From Meconema thalassinum (taxonomy: Eukaryota; Arthropoda; Insecta; Orthoptera; Tettigoniidae): a DNA stretch of 64,000 bases. Below, one piece after another: positions 36,108 to 48,602 of the stretch; position 1 is the first letter of the stretch, and every line of letters starts with the position of its first letter. The position numbers and the translations under genes were made by a program. Location of the stretch: contig OX336389.2 of assembly GCA_946902985.2 (NCBI GenBank), positions 1,080,335,788 through 1,080,399,787 on the forward strand. The letters run 5' to 3'. The notes under the pieces were generated by a model. It had not been told where the DNA came from. It made no database searches and saw nothing but the letters and a program-made list of their open reading frames with translations.

Positions 36108-36369
36108 TTATTATATTATATTATATTATATTATATTATATTATATTATATTATATTATATTATATTATATTATATTATATCATATTAAATTATATCATA
36201 TTATATTATATTATATTATATCATATTACATTATATTATATTATATTATATTATATTATATTATATTATATTATATTATATTATATTATATTATATTATA
36301 TTATATTATATTATATTATATTATATTATATTATATTATATTATATTATATTATATTATATTATATTAT
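36108..36369. repeat. (TTATA)n array 3
   Basis: About 262 bp of TTATA repeats with few variants. It starts directly after the tail fragment of a SINE. Confidence 0.96.
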
Positions 36370-36861
36370 TATAGTAGGGATTCGTATGCCAGAGGCAAGA
36401 GAGCAGCCTCACCATATATTCAGGATGGTGGTTGAGCGTACTATTAGAACTTCAAAAGAAATAACTTAGGTCCCAATTATGCAATTAACACGAAACTTTA
36501 GAGAGACCTTGCTAGTATTAGTCACAAGTCTATCGCATAGCCGCCATCTTTATTATGAAGGACATTAATATCACTAATCCACCGTTTGTTACAGTTACAA
36601 TGACCAAATGCAGTAAGTACGTTGTCTCACATACGAGGCCTTCTGTACTCAAGGTACATTATCAACGATACCATAGCCTGCATCGAGATGGTGGATGAAC
36701 TAACTTTTCTGATGTTAGAATTAATTCTTCTGGATGAAAGGGCAGAATTACAACGAAATTTAATAAACGAAGAGCCTCTTATACAAGGTACAAGTATTAA
36801 TGTTCATCACAAAAAGATTCAGTTATAAATTTAATAAGGACAAGGAATTATAACTATACCT
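36370..36861. other. Unassigned stretch after the satellite
   Basis: A 68-codon plus-strand frame at 36622-36828 (MSHIRGLLYSRYIINDTIAC..) is not recognisable. No repeat identified. Confidence 0.35.
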
Positions 36862-36908
36862 ATACATTTAAGGAAAAGTAGGCTATATGTTCTTTACTAA
36901 ACACCTTG
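36862..36908 (+). mobile_element. HINE 3'-end remnant
   Basis: GGAAAAGTAGGCTATATGTTC then TTTACTAAACACCTTGTCTT resembles the HINE-A 3' terminus (GAAAAGTAGGCT, hairpin, CTTGTTT), but the hairpin is broken. Confidence 0.5.
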
Positions 36909-36950
36909 TCTTTATAATGAGTTATCGTTACTCAATCTTTATTATAATAA

Positions 36951-37732
36951 CTATGACAATATGAAAATTAGCAAAACAGTAAATAGAACGAAATATTTAT
37001 TTGTTATTGTTGCGACAATGACAGTTCTCCTGTGGAAGCCACTTGTTAGTTGCCCATCTCTGAACTTTAGAGTGATATAATCAGATCGATTATATCTTAT
37101 GAGAAAGAGAAACCTAGATTTTGTAGCAATGAAAGTGTCAATACCGCTACGATCTCTTGTATTGCGACGTGCTGATTGTAGCCTACCGACATGATATGAA
37201 TATCCAAACAAACCTTTTATTTTTGAATTATTTGTTTTAATGGACACTCTCTCCGTGGAAAATTTAGATTTCACAAATTCGATATAAATATTTGTATGTA
37301 CTACAATGGGGTCAATTATCCTGTTGTCTACGATCAGTCCCCACGAGTCAATAGCAATCTTTGGTGATCGAGCTTTTCCAGTAGGACCAAGCAACCATAA
37401 AATTATATTTTGCGCTCTAGCTTGACAGCTTTGAGATATGGCACTTTTCGTACCACAAGGTACATCATTTACCTTAAAAAAATCATATTTTTGAACTTCA
37501 GTACATCTTCTTCAATTTCATACGGAGATCCATTGGAAGACGTACTTTCGTTGTCTGACTCACAACTGTCCAGCTTAGCATCACTTCCATGATTACTCTC
37601 ATAAACAAATTCTACATCTGACTCGCCACTTCCACCCACAACTTTATTATCCGATTCGTCACCAAATAAATCACAGGTATATTTGCCAGTAAGTCTATCC
37701 ATTGCGAACAGTCCAGCTATTAATAAGGGCAT
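36951..37732 (-). pseudogene. piggyBac transposase, N-terminal portion
   Basis: Two minus-strand frames. The upstream one starts at ATG 37730-37732 and is acidic (SDNKVVGGSGESDVEF, then SNHGSDAKLDSCESDNE), as piggyBac N-termini are. The downstream one (to 36951) reads LGPTGKARSPKIAIDSWGLI, then DPIVVHTNIYIEFVKSKFS and a segment matching the family's IxGLLYxxGxxxSxRxNTxD pattern (IKGLFGYSYHVGRLQSARR). A frameshift near 37470 separates them. The catalytic aspartates and the C-terminal cysteine-rich finger lie beyond the break and are not seen, so the gene is not functional. No TTAA-flanked ends were found. Confidence 0.8.
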
Positions 37733-38142
37733 TTCAGCTCACTAGGATAATTTACGTAAGGACCAGCGCAGGGAATAAATTATCCAAGAGTGACATCAGC
37801 ACATAAACGCTTCAACAACTCGAGTACGGTGATAATGAACTCAGAAACATAAATTGCAATTTATCAAACTGGGAATCTGTATGGAAAAAGTGAGGAGTGA
37901 AAGGCAAAATATTCACTATTAAACATTCAATTTTCCGTGGGAAAAGAAAAACACCAGCGTCCTCGTGAGTTAATACCTTCCTGTATAATGTAGCACCACA
38001 CTTCCAAAGTACATTTCCTACCATCGTGATTAGTCACTCGCTTATGGTTAGCAGTATTAGTATTGTATTCCTGGAAATATTTCTACAATTTCTTCACCAA
38101 TTCATCACATCATAGTGGCGGTAGTAATAACAATAATAATAC

Positions 38143-38204
<62 letters not shown>

Positions 38205-38669
38205 TGTTAATGTCATTATAACATATAATGGATGGTCTCAGCTACTTGGTGTAGATCCCTTGAGTTTGAGCCATTTAAACGTTCTGTCGTTCCACTGGCA
38301 CTGCCAACAAGCAACGAATACATATTGGGAAGCCTATGGCCGAGATTTAAACAATTTAGGCTCGCAAATAACAAATGTAATACGCGAAAGTTTTATGACC
38401 CAACATCGTACAACACGAAATACCGTTACGATTTTCCCACCCTTCAAATATCCGACTTTCTCGTCCAAGAATCGAAACGCGGATCTTGGGATTATCAACC
38501 AGACACTCGACTACTGATCCACCAAAGATGCTAAGTAGGTCTTGCTAACTTTGGTTATTGGTACTGTCAGGAGGTGCTGCTAACTATGTTTAATGGTACA
38601 GTCTGTAGGTACAACAAATTACACTGGCAGTTGCTGTGTGAAACAACCTTGTGCTAATAATCTGGTTAT
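37733..38669. other. Unassigned stretch with an ATT microsatellite
   Basis: (ATT)n runs from about 38143 to 38203. Overlapping open frames around 38232-38534 (100 codons) are not recognisable. Confidence 0.45.
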
Positions 38670-38930
38670 ATTACTAAGCTACTTAACAGTCCGCCTCATA
38701 ACGTAGCGGCAAGCATTCTTGACCGTCAACTCGGAGGTTGAGGTTGGATTTCCGGCTCCGCAAAGAAATGTAATTCTGATCTGAGGGCTGGAACGAAGTA
38801 CACTCAACCTCAGCCATCCGGGAAGTGGATTTCCGAGGTTTCCCACTGCTACTCCAGGCAAATAGCGGAATTATTGTTAACAGAAGGCTACGGCCGCTCC
38901 TTTCCCAACCCTCACCTGAACCATAAATGC
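38670..38930 (+). mobile_element. SINE1 copy, 3'-truncated
   Basis: Head GTCCGCCTCATAACGTAGCGG with A-box-like spacing and a decayed B box. Then CTGAGGGCTGGAACGAAG, CAGCCATCCGGGAAGTGG, TTTCCCACTGCTACTCC and CTACGGCCGCTCCTTTCCC, in the order of the 43228 copy. The CAACAAC tail is absent. Confidence 0.8.
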
Positions 38931-40930
38931 ATATACAGTACTAATACGTCCATCACATTTCAGAATTCAGCTTTATACAGTGCAGGACTTCATGCGCGAA
39001 AGATTTTCTGGCTTATTAGCATCACTGGCCCGATGAACATTATGGATATTGATTTGATTCCGTTCTTCTAGGCCTGGACAAATTAAATGGGTGCCTCCAA
39101 TAGCAAATTACTGGATTGACGGGATTTTACTGTACATACGAGTATAATAAATAGAAAGAGTTACAACAACTCTACGCCATAATGCAATTTAGATTACTAT
39201 TTTCTGTCCAATATCGTATGGATAGTGGTTTACTTAAGTACATTCACTCAGATTCTAGCATCTGCATAAATAAATAATTAAATATCCCAATGCATTTATT
39301 GAATTTTATCTATGTGTTCAGGTCCATTATGGGATTTTGGAAGCCATATAAAAATAAAATTTATCTAATTTATGTCATAATATGAGAAGTGCTTGTCACG
39401 ATTCAGCCCGGCCCGGCGTGGAGCTTGAGTGCTTCTGTGGAAAGGCCTTGCAGCAATTCATCACCAGACCACAAGCCGCAAGCTTGTGATTAGGGAGGAT
39501 ACGGGATACACCTCTAGCCACACGGAGACAAATGCTTACCACCTTGGGGAGGCACGAAACCCCGTATCATATGATGAAGACTGGAGCAAGTGGAAAGGGG
39601 AGTCAAATTACCTACAAGCTGATTATAAAATCAAATAGAGAATGCAGGTCACGATTCACATGTACTACACTTTATTGTCACACATAGCTTCATTAAAAGC
39701 TGCCTTTTCCAATGTAGGATACATCTTTTTGGTGAATGAAATACATTGTCTTTTTATTATTTGAATTTTTCCATGCACTTGAATGGAGCGTACTTAATTG
39801 ATACACAATATGCAAGTTATCAGAGAAATCCTAGAGCAAGTAAAATTATAAAATCCTCTACACATTATTTCCTCCTAACATGCAGTGAATTAAGACATGG
39901 GTATTATTGATAAATGGTTCTAAAATAGAACAATGCATCACAACTTGATACACGCCCCCAATCGCAGATGCCCACAATAAAAAGTGTCGAACAATTACAA
40001 ATATGTAGATTACGAAATGGAAACTTGGTTAATGAAATTTATGAATACATACGAAGATAAATGTATTATCTATTGATCTGATGGACGCTATGTTACCTAA
40101 CGAAAGCTAACGATGGTAACCTGGTGGTAACCTCTGCAACTTAATGTCCGGTCCATTAGATACAGGCAACTGTTCCGGCGTCCGTGCAGTGTAGCGATAA
40201 TCCTGTTCCCTGCTAGCACTTGTTATACCACTATCCGTGGTCTAGGAAAGCGTATTAAAACTCACTTCCTAAAGGTCCTCAGTCCAATTTCCTGCTCAGC
40301 CGACAAATTGAGCTCAAGAGTGAAAGAAGAACATAGTCGGACGTAGCCTCGTGAGGAACTCAAGAGGGTTGGATAAGTGGTTTTCCGTGGTTCTCTCTTC
40401 TACTCCAGGTAAACTGCGTGATGACACCCTAGGTTCCGGCCACGTACTTCCCACTATTAGCACCAAATACAGATATAATCACTCGAACATCACAAGTTAT
40501 TTAACTGATTCCTCGCACACACGCATGATGACCATGAAGTCCGAAATCATAAATGAAACGACAACAATTTATGTCTTTTGCAATCGTAACATTCCATGAA
40601 ATTAAGTTTGTTCAAACCGTATGGATGGTATTTCATGAATCTGAATCATAACCCTGTATAACAGCATGTCTGAATGCAAAATGCAGTGTACTAAAGCGTT
40701 CGCTGTTTCCAGATTTGTTACCGGAGGTATTTGTAAATAGAATAACATGTATTCCTCCTACCACCAGGTATTAAGATTGAGATAACTATGGCTCCTACCA
40801 AAATAGCTCCCTCATCATTTCTACAATATTGTGTATAACTGACAAGTCACACAACCTTCAATAGCGAATTTCCTGTTAATTCCTAATTATGAAAACACAA
40901 AGTTAGAGACTTAGAAATCTAAATTAATAT
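38931..40930. other. Unassigned stretch
   Basis: No recognisable gene. Short GC-richer islands near 39410 and 40140-40400 hold no motif that I can name. The segment near 40360-40610 (TTTTCCGTGG, TCTCTTCTACTCCAGG, CGACAACAATT) resembles a decayed SINE1 body and tail. Confidence 0.35.
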
Positions 40931-40941
40931 CACAGCAATGT

Positions 40942-42510
40942 GTGTTTTCAAAGGTAGTTGAGCAAAATAGTAACGTCACATTGGCCTTTTACAAAGTCCC
41001 TGTATGCCTTATCCAAAAAGAAAAAACTTTCAGTGGCAAGAAATCAGTTAAAGGGGAAATGATCCGTGCCGTGGAATTTCTATTCTATGATCACGAAGAT
41101 AAATCTACTCTTATGTCTTCCAAGGAAGGACTTCAATTGTCACACCAATCTGTTGCTAGATGGGTTGAACAGATTCATAACAATTTAGATTATTTAGAAT
41201 CGCAATTATATCAGAACCTACAATCGTGTGAATATTTTTCGCTTCAGTTTGATGAAAGCACTGATATTTCCGACATTAGAAAATTGTGTGTATTTAATAG
41301 AATGGTCTTTGATGTTTCTAGGTAGGAAGAGTTTGTAAAATTTCTGCAACTTCATGAATGTACTAAGGGAGAAGACATACTTAATGCATTCTTGAAATTC
41401 GTGTAAGGTAGTAACAATCCACTCTCTAAACATGTTGCTATGACAACAGACTGGTGGGATTAATGGGTTTCTTGCTCTTTGTGCTAAAGATGATTAATTT
41501 CCAAAATGTCTTGCTTATCACATTGTTATCCACCGGGAAGCATTACGTGTAAAGGTTTTGAAGTTCGACCATGTCATTAAAGTTGTAACTCTTGTAGCAA
41601 CCTACATCACATTATCATCTACTTGTCACCAATTGTCCAGAAATCCTTTGTACATACAGAATCAGACATGGTGACGTGATTCGCCATGTAGACGTACGCT
41701 GGCTCTATTGGAGGGAAACTCCGGAACGATTCTGCAGTCTTCAGGATGAGATCAGAGATATTCTGAAATCATCTTCTGGGCAATATTGTCAAGAAAGTGA
41801 TGAGATACCATGGCTACTAGATTCAGATATCTTGGCATACGTCACCAGAAAATTAAACGAGCTAAACCTTGAATATTAAGGGAAAGATCGCAATATTTGA
41901 GGCATGATAAGTGAAGAAAATGCTTTTCAGAGGAAAGTACAGTTCTGGTTTGTACATTTAAAAATAAATTCACTTTCCCTCTTTCCAACTTTGAATTCAA
42001 TTATGGAAATGGTAAATGCCAGTCAATATGATCTCCTACCTTTGCCCAGCATAGTAAATCCTGTTCACAGAATTTAGTAACAGGTGTAGCCAGTTTTAAA
42101 CACTTGAACCGGTGATACTATTTATCAGTTACTGAAGTTGGAGGTAGAATATGTGAGATCTTCGGAAGTTGTTTTCTTCAAGAATAAGAAATGTACATTT
42201 TTAATCTTCAAAAAGATATATTTCTGAATCATCCTATACAACTTCAAGCAATTTCTGGACTCTGGTGGACAGAAATAAATAGCCCATGGTCCATGGTATT
42301 GCTTTTGAGAACTACTTCATGTTAGGTTAGACATATCTTTGGGAGTTCATGCTGCACATTGTTCTATGAGCATCATCGAGAATAAATACAAATCCAGCCT
42401 GACAGACTCACATCTAGGTGACGCATTGAGAGCAGCTTGTTCCATCTACACACAAGATTTTTCTGTACTTGCAGAAATCATGCAGTGTCAAACTTCACAC
42501 TAATTAAGTT
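40942..42510 (+). pseudogene. hAT transposase remnant, ZBED5/GTF2IRD2 type
   Basis: The first frame (40942-41325, no ATG at its start) reads SKVVEQNSNVTLAFYKVPVC, then LSHQSVARWVEQIHNNLD and YFSLQFDESTDISDI, the D-E-S-T-D region with the first catalytic aspartate of this hAT lineage. Later pieces in shifted frames give CLAYHIVIHREALRVKVLKF, DVRWL, LDEIRD-like text and LNELNLE. Near 42380, KYKSSLTDSHLGDALRAACS and QTSH match the family's C-terminal end. Stops and frameshifts break it repeatedly. The N-terminal BED finger is not seen. The same family gave rise to domesticated vertebrate genes, but this copy is decayed. Confidence 0.82.
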
Positions 42511-42579
42511 GTAAATCTAAGTCATTTAGTTATAATAAATTTAAAGTATTTTTGCAGTGTTACATTTTTGTCAATAATT

Positions 42580-42612
42580 GTTAGTAGTAGTAGCAGTAGT
42601 AGTAATAGTCAA
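42580..42612. repeat. (AGT)n microsatellite
   Basis: Short interrupted AGT tract. Confidence 0.7.
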
Positions 42613-42679
42613 ATAGTGGTGGTGACAGCAACGGTGCCCGTAGTTAGCTTAATTTCGATTTTTGTAACAAATGAGAGTA

Positions 42680-42850
42680 AACATGAAATGTCCGTGTGTA
42701 TGTCTGTGTGCTTGTATGCCTGTCCCTCTATCAATTCCTAAACGACGAAACCGAATTGAACCAAATGGTCAAAGATTAAATTAAATTACGACCAATCTAA
42801 CCATTGTAACTCTACCAAATTTTGGAAAAGCATACATTAATAAGGAATGT
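42680..42850 (+). mobile_element. HINE 5'-region remnant
   Basis: GTGTGTATGTCTGTGTGCTTG followed by CCCTCTATCAATTCCTAAACG resembles the HINE-A sequence TGTGTGTCTGTCTG..CCTATCAACTCCTAAACGGC. The 290-bp units and the ends are missing. Confidence 0.6.
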
Positions 42851-43227
42851 GACTGTCACCCAAATGCCAAGATTATTAGCCAAATAATATCTAAGTGGTG
42901 GCCACACGAATCATGAAATTCTAATAATCCATAATTTAGGATCCACTGAGTCAATTTCACATTCAGTTAGTTTCATACAAGTACCATTTGATATCAACGT
43001 TATGACAACATGAGCATGGATATTGCGCGGCACGATGATAAAACATGTCATCCAAATAAATACACCCTCCCTTTTAGATCAAAAAGTGTGTTAATTATGT
43101 GTACAAATAATTATAATTTATGTAATATTTCTTTCAGGTTACAGTGATACAATATTTGTTACTTCCCGCCCAATCTAAGCTGGACACAATCACGTCAACC
43201 AACTGAAAAGCAATTCTCCTAATAATG

Positions 43228-43620
43228 TGACCCACTCGTGGTGTACCGGCTATCATCCTGGGCTGTTGCCCTGGAGGTTCGGGTTCGATTCCCGGCTCTG
43301 CTAAGGAATTTAATTCTGGTCTAAGTCTTGGATTGGGTTACAGTTAGCCTCGTGAGGCAAATGTGAGATGGGTTCGAGTCCCACCTCAGCCATCCTGGAA
43401 GTGGTTTTTCGTGGTTTCCTGCTTCTACTCCAGGAGAATACCGGTATTGTCCCTAAGTTAAGGCCACGGTCGCCTCCTTCCCAATACTGACCTGAATTAC
43501 AATAGGACACACCAATACAGCCATTACAATAACACAGGCTGTCAGACTAATTCTACACACACCCAAGTACACGGCCACGATGTCCAAGTCACTGATATGA
43601 AACAACAGCAAACAACTGTC
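43228..43620 (+). mobile_element. SINE1, best full-length copy
   Basis: tRNA-like head (GTGGTGTACCGGC, B box GGTTCGATTCCC near 43279), then AATTTAATTCTGGTCTAAG, a second B-box-like GGTTCGAGTCCCACC, CAGCCATCCTGGAAGTGG, GGCCACGGTCGCC, ACACAGGCTGTCAGAC, CAAGTACACGGCCACGATG and the tail GAAACAACAGCAAACAAC. It is flanked by AATAATG (43221-43227 and 43621-43627), a possible 7-bp duplication. It has two B-box-like segments about 100 bp apart, which suggests a composite origin. Confidence 0.88.
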
Positions 43621-43627
43621 AATAATG

Positions 43628-44720
43628 CAGTTATCGTAAATGATAGATGACACAATCGTTCATTTCTAAAAATGAATATGTTCTACTGAAAACGCCTCTG
43701 GGAAAGTTGTTAAAATATGCCACTGTAACGAACGAAATATTCTGGCATATATTGTTAATGGATTATTCATTGCATTACAGATAGTTTCTCATCATGTAAC
43801 TTCAAACACCTGTATTTCAGTGCTGGAGTTGTGTTGATGGGAGGCATCTTCAGCAACGGTGGCCACTTAGCTTTAGAAAGGTTCAATCTCTTGGATCCTA
43901 ATAATACAATTTTGCTATCTTACGTTTCCATTTTCTTTTAGCTTATTGTACAGAATGACTTCATTGTCTGGAAATTGAGTCTCGGGTTTGAGATCGTTAA
44001 TCTATATTTTATCACAATGTAAATCATAACCAAGACATTTTTGTCATTCACATGGATAATAGGCCTATATTATATTTACAGGGGTTTCGTGACGTGAAAA
44101 AACAGTAGCAAATTAGGCTGTGTCCTTCATAGTACTACTTGTTCAATTAGCGCCTGTGCAATTATAGTACGTATGACCACGGACGCACTTCTTCTCATTG
44201 TTAATCCTAATCTAAAAGGGTGGCGATGACGTGAAATTACGGTCTCTAAAGCTCTCCTTTCCATAAACCTCAACAAAAGAGTTAAAAAGGGATGAAATGT
44301 TTGAAGGTCAATGAAATTTGTGAAAGAGTTTGAAGGAAATTCCTGTTGCATTTTAGTCATACGGCCCGGAATATTCCTGGAGTCTAAAATGTTAAACCAC
44401 GGAAATGCATATAAGCATGGCTAGCGGTGTGGCTTTAACTCACTCGTGTTCCGCATCGGAATATAGCCATTCTCCTTGATACAGTATTGCTTGCTAGCGC
44501 GCTAATTTAACCTGGTTGGTGTATTGTGACACATCCTATCATGTAGCACCCCCGAAGTGCACTGGGTTAAGTGTGGGGAATAATGGACTGGAGTACATTC
44601 AGAAATGTAACTGTCATTGCTGGGATTCATTCATATCTCCCTAGTAGCAGGAGTCTCCAAAGCCTGCTTCTATTGCCGTCTTATTGTCTACGTTGTGGAA
44701 TCAGTTGTTGATGTTGATTC
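43628..44720. other. Unassigned stretch
   Basis: No recognisable feature. Open frames are below 80 codons. Confidence 0.45.
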
Positions 44721-44725
44721 TTTCG

Positions 44726-45068
44726 GGGCTTTGTAACATCGTGGATATGTAGCCCCGTGTGCTTGGGCGTGTGTACAATTTGTCTGATGACCTGTGTCAC
44801 CGTGATGTCTGTACTAGTGTGTGTATTTGTGTAGGATTTGGGTAGGAAGCGGCCGTGGTCTTAGGTAGTGGGAATCGACGGAAAGCCACTTCCTGGATGG
44901 CTCAGGTAGGAATTGAACCCGCTCTTCACTGTTTTGTCTCACGAGGCTGAGTGTACCCCGTTCCAGATCTCAGACCGGATTTGAATGTCTTGGCAGGGCC
45001 GAGAATCGAACCTGGGCCTTCGCGGTGGCAGCCAAGAATGCTACCCACTTCGCAACGAAGCGGACGCC
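44726..45068 (-). mobile_element. SINE1, nearly complete copy
   Basis: Minus-strand copy running from a head near 45068 (CGGGCCTTCGCGG side: B box GGTTCGATTCTCGG) through GTTCAATTCCTACC, GAAGTGGCTTTCC and GGCCGCTTCC to the tail near 44726 (CAAAGCCCCGAAAG, then AACATCAACAAC). Same block order as the 43228 copy. Confidence 0.82.
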
Positions 45069-45664
45069 AGGGAATGGAACAAGTTGATTTCGTACGTGAA
45101 CAGACCAGCAGAATCAAACATACCAGTGCCTTTGATTTACAGGGTCTATCAGCATTGTTTATTCTGAACAGTGGTGATTGAGTCGAGGTAAACAAAAGAG
45201 AAGTGACAGGGGCTAATGCTTCAAGTAAGCTGACGCGCGCAACCAACTCACATATACGAAAACACTAATGTGGTTGACCTTGAAACTCGTGAAGTTATGG
45301 AGGTAGGAAGTGCCGGGGACATTAATGCAGGTTTAAGCTCGTTGATATGACAATGATGAGAATATGCATTTGGTACTGTCAACTTACTGGTATTTCTGGG
45401 TTCATTGGTTTGTTGTGAACTTCTCACATTGGGATGTTGAGTACTGGCTATATTTCCGTCAGATAATGTTACAACCCCTTGCTGTGGTAATAATGGCAAT
45501 TTCTACCTTCTAACTTCATGAGTACCTTGATGTATGCGATGTGAGGGAGTGAGAGTAATATGGTAAACTGGACAGAGGGGTGATGACCGGTTCAAACTTA
45601 TCGTCACGGTTCATCTTGGCCAAGGAGACTGTTCAGCTATTGAGTGGTGTACAAAGAGTACTAA

Positions 45665-45765
45665 CAATATAGATGAAAGGTCGATAATTGAAATGCATGC
45701 CTCGTACCAGACCTTGACCGCCGCTCCTCTACCAACTGAGTTAACACGGCAGATATTTTCATTCT
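45665..45765 (-). mobile_element. Possible tRNA-like SINE head
   Basis: On the minus strand, TTAACTCAGTTGGTAGAGGAGC is a clear tRNA-type A box and D-arm, but no good B box follows at the right distance. A decayed SINE head is more likely than a tRNA gene. Confidence 0.4.
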
Positions 45766-48580
45766 CAAGGTAACGGCTCGTCCGTGAAGCCATCCTGTGC
45801 TGTCGAAATCTTACGGTGACAGTGGCCTTCTATATACTGTACTTTGCATTTTCGCTCACGCAATGATGACTATAAAGGTCATCGTCCGAGAAATCATCAG
45901 CCTCACCTCTGAGTCAACCCCGCCCAGCCCTCGAGTCTTTACCCTCCACCATTCTGGCGTCATTTATGATGCCCGAAAGTTTAATACTCTCCCGCCATTA
46001 ACATCTCAACCTCTGGCAAGCAAGAACATCCCGGTCTGATGTCACCACCCGTAGGGTCACACAGCGTGATTGATATCCCCCGCACTTCATACCTCTATGG
46101 CGTTACGAGTTTCAAGGTCAATTAACTTGGGCTGGGATATCGGTATACACTATACATGATCTGATTGCTCGCGGAAACAATCTTGCACATTAGTCCCCGT
46201 GTCAGCTCTCTTTTATCTCCCTTACTCGTTAGCGAAAGCAGCACCAGCCTACCTAATATTGCTTAGCAGTGATTGTATAGCTTTTGTGAATTCACTGTTC
46301 TGGGCAACGATCCAGGAGAAATGCAAATGATGTAACATGCTTCGATAAATGCTACGGGACACAATAAAAGAAGAATTGTGAATGCATCTCTGAAAGGACG
46401 TTCATGAGAAATCTTGTGTGTAATTGTACCACTTATTAGTTTTAAGGACTGGGGTAGGTGCTTCAAGACTTAAAAGAAGGCAACTTTCCAAGAATTTGCC
46501 TAAAGTGAGTATGAAAGGACCCGGGAATTTCTAAACTTCAGCTCCCCAATGCAGGCATGAAGCATGACTTAACACGTCCGACTACGTTATCAGGTGGTGT
46601 ATGTTCTAACAGCCAAATTACTCCAGAGGAACTATCTCTCTGTCCGACAGCTTCTTAACGTCGAGAACTGAAACGTAGTGCTGGGGAACAGAGTTGACCT
46701 TTTCATTGTCCCCTCAGTTTAAAGCAAACAGGCATCGACCTAGCCTGAGTTTAGAATCTAATGTACTACGAGGTTTGTTCTGGAAGTTGAGTTGTTTGAA
46801 CCACGCGTGGTGTCGGGGCCTAACAACACCTTCGCTCAACCTTCACTCACTTATTGATCTCTAGAGGGACAGACTTTCACCTTGCACTTTCATGTCATTA
46901 GGGCTCACTGCTTCAACCTTGTGCATGCTACGCAAACTCTTCAAATAACTTTGAAATGTAGGGCAATGTAGAAAGAGAGCGAGCGCCCGACGTCAACAAA
47001 CGATACCGTACGTACTTAATTCACGCGAGTGCCGTGTGGTTTGCAGGAATGTCAAATTCTCCTCTTGATCTTGATCTTAGGACAAGTCATCTAAACACCT
47101 AATTTATGTGCCTTTCCATTGCTAAATATCCGATACCCTTACCTATGTAAATAACACTCTGCGGATTTCCACTAACGAATCTATAGTGGTGAAAATGAGA
47201 ATTCTGACCTCCCTCATTCAAAAATAAATAAATAAATGTAGTAAATTAAAACATATGGCCTGACTAATCTTTAAATACTCATTCAACAAAAGCCCGTGAA
47301 AGGCTAGGTTAAAAATTAAATATGTGTCAAGAATTCTGTGTATTCGCATGGAAGTGTTTTCCTTTTCAGAGAAAGAATTTAGAAACTCGAGTGATTGCTG
47401 TGTTTTAATCGGTTTGATTATCAGTTCTTAGATCTCAACATCGACCTCTCTTTTGTTATTAAACCTATCCTTTCCTTCCTCCATTTATTTAAGTAATTCT
47501 CGAACCATGCACTCCAGTTATCATCAATATTCTTGAGTATCAAACTAAGTCTCGAGGCTCTGAAACGTGGCCCGCCAGCCTGTCTCCACTTTGCCTTACC
47601 AAAGAGCTTTCTTACATTTTTATTCCTTATCTGGTTCCTGCAGCTAGTGTATTCTCACCATTCTCAAATGAATCTACCCTTCCTTTTTATGGTTTGCTGC
47701 CTAGCATCAGCACCATATTTTATACCTCAGGTCCCTGGGTTTTATTTCCTTGCCATGACGTCTTTAACAGCCCTTTGAACCTATGGATAATTCTTTGAAA
47801 TACATTTTATACAAATTAAATAATTTCGATCATAAAGGAAATCAATTATATTACTAAAGCATCATAAAAATTCTCAGGAATATATAATAACTTACTAACT
47901 AACCATCTAAATAACATACCAAATAACTAACTCAATTACTAAATGTATGTTCAATATTACATATCATAACGCAGAATAGCATACGTTTAAATGCATCATG
48001 ATCCTCTTGATATATGGTGATTTCTGGAAGTTTATATTCCATTGTGTTGATTATATTGGCTATTAATATTTCTTTAACACTTACTAGAGCTATTTGCTAA
48101 TTTCAAATTGCATGGGCTTCGTATATTTTTGAAACTAGAATGTTCAGAAAGGATTGAATCCTAAAATACCAGTAAATGCAAAACAATATTTCCACCGATA
48201 CTGGCAGCGTTAGTTTATGAGCCGTATCTCAATATGAATAGATTTTCCAGAAATTAGTCATTTCTAGAGAACATATGCATTGTAATTTTTTTTAAACCGA
48301 CAAGACCTTAAGCATTCCTTAAAGTGCATATTTGTTGAAGACCTATTTATATTCAGGCCTGGCTCGCAAACTCCAGAAAGGACAAAGTCTGCAATCTCAT
48401 TTGCTTACTTCACAGGATGAAGGAATATTGCACCTTCATCTCATTTTTTAAACCAAAAATTGGAAAGTTGCATCTTCTAACTGGAACCCTCCATGCAAGG
48501 TATGCTACGGCTAAGTACCATCTATCCTTGAGACCTTTAGTACATAGTAGTGGCAATATTATTGTCGCGTGCATAAGAAA
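45766..48580. other. Unassigned stretch
   Basis: No recognisable gene or repeat. The 81-codon frame at 47533-47778 is hydrophobic (SFLTFLFLIWFLQLVYSH..), but no initiation context or homology is recognisable. Confidence 0.4.
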
Positions 48581-48602
48581 ATTACTCCAGGGTTAAGGTC
48601 TA

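Noticed and set aside
35648..36469. 273-codon open frame, rich in Y, I and L
   Set aside because: It is a translation of the TTATA repeat. Five-base units read in frame give an endless pattern; no protein is implied.
45665..45765. tRNA gene on the minus strand
   Set aside because: A good A box, but no matching acceptor or T arm, so it is called a possible SINE head only.
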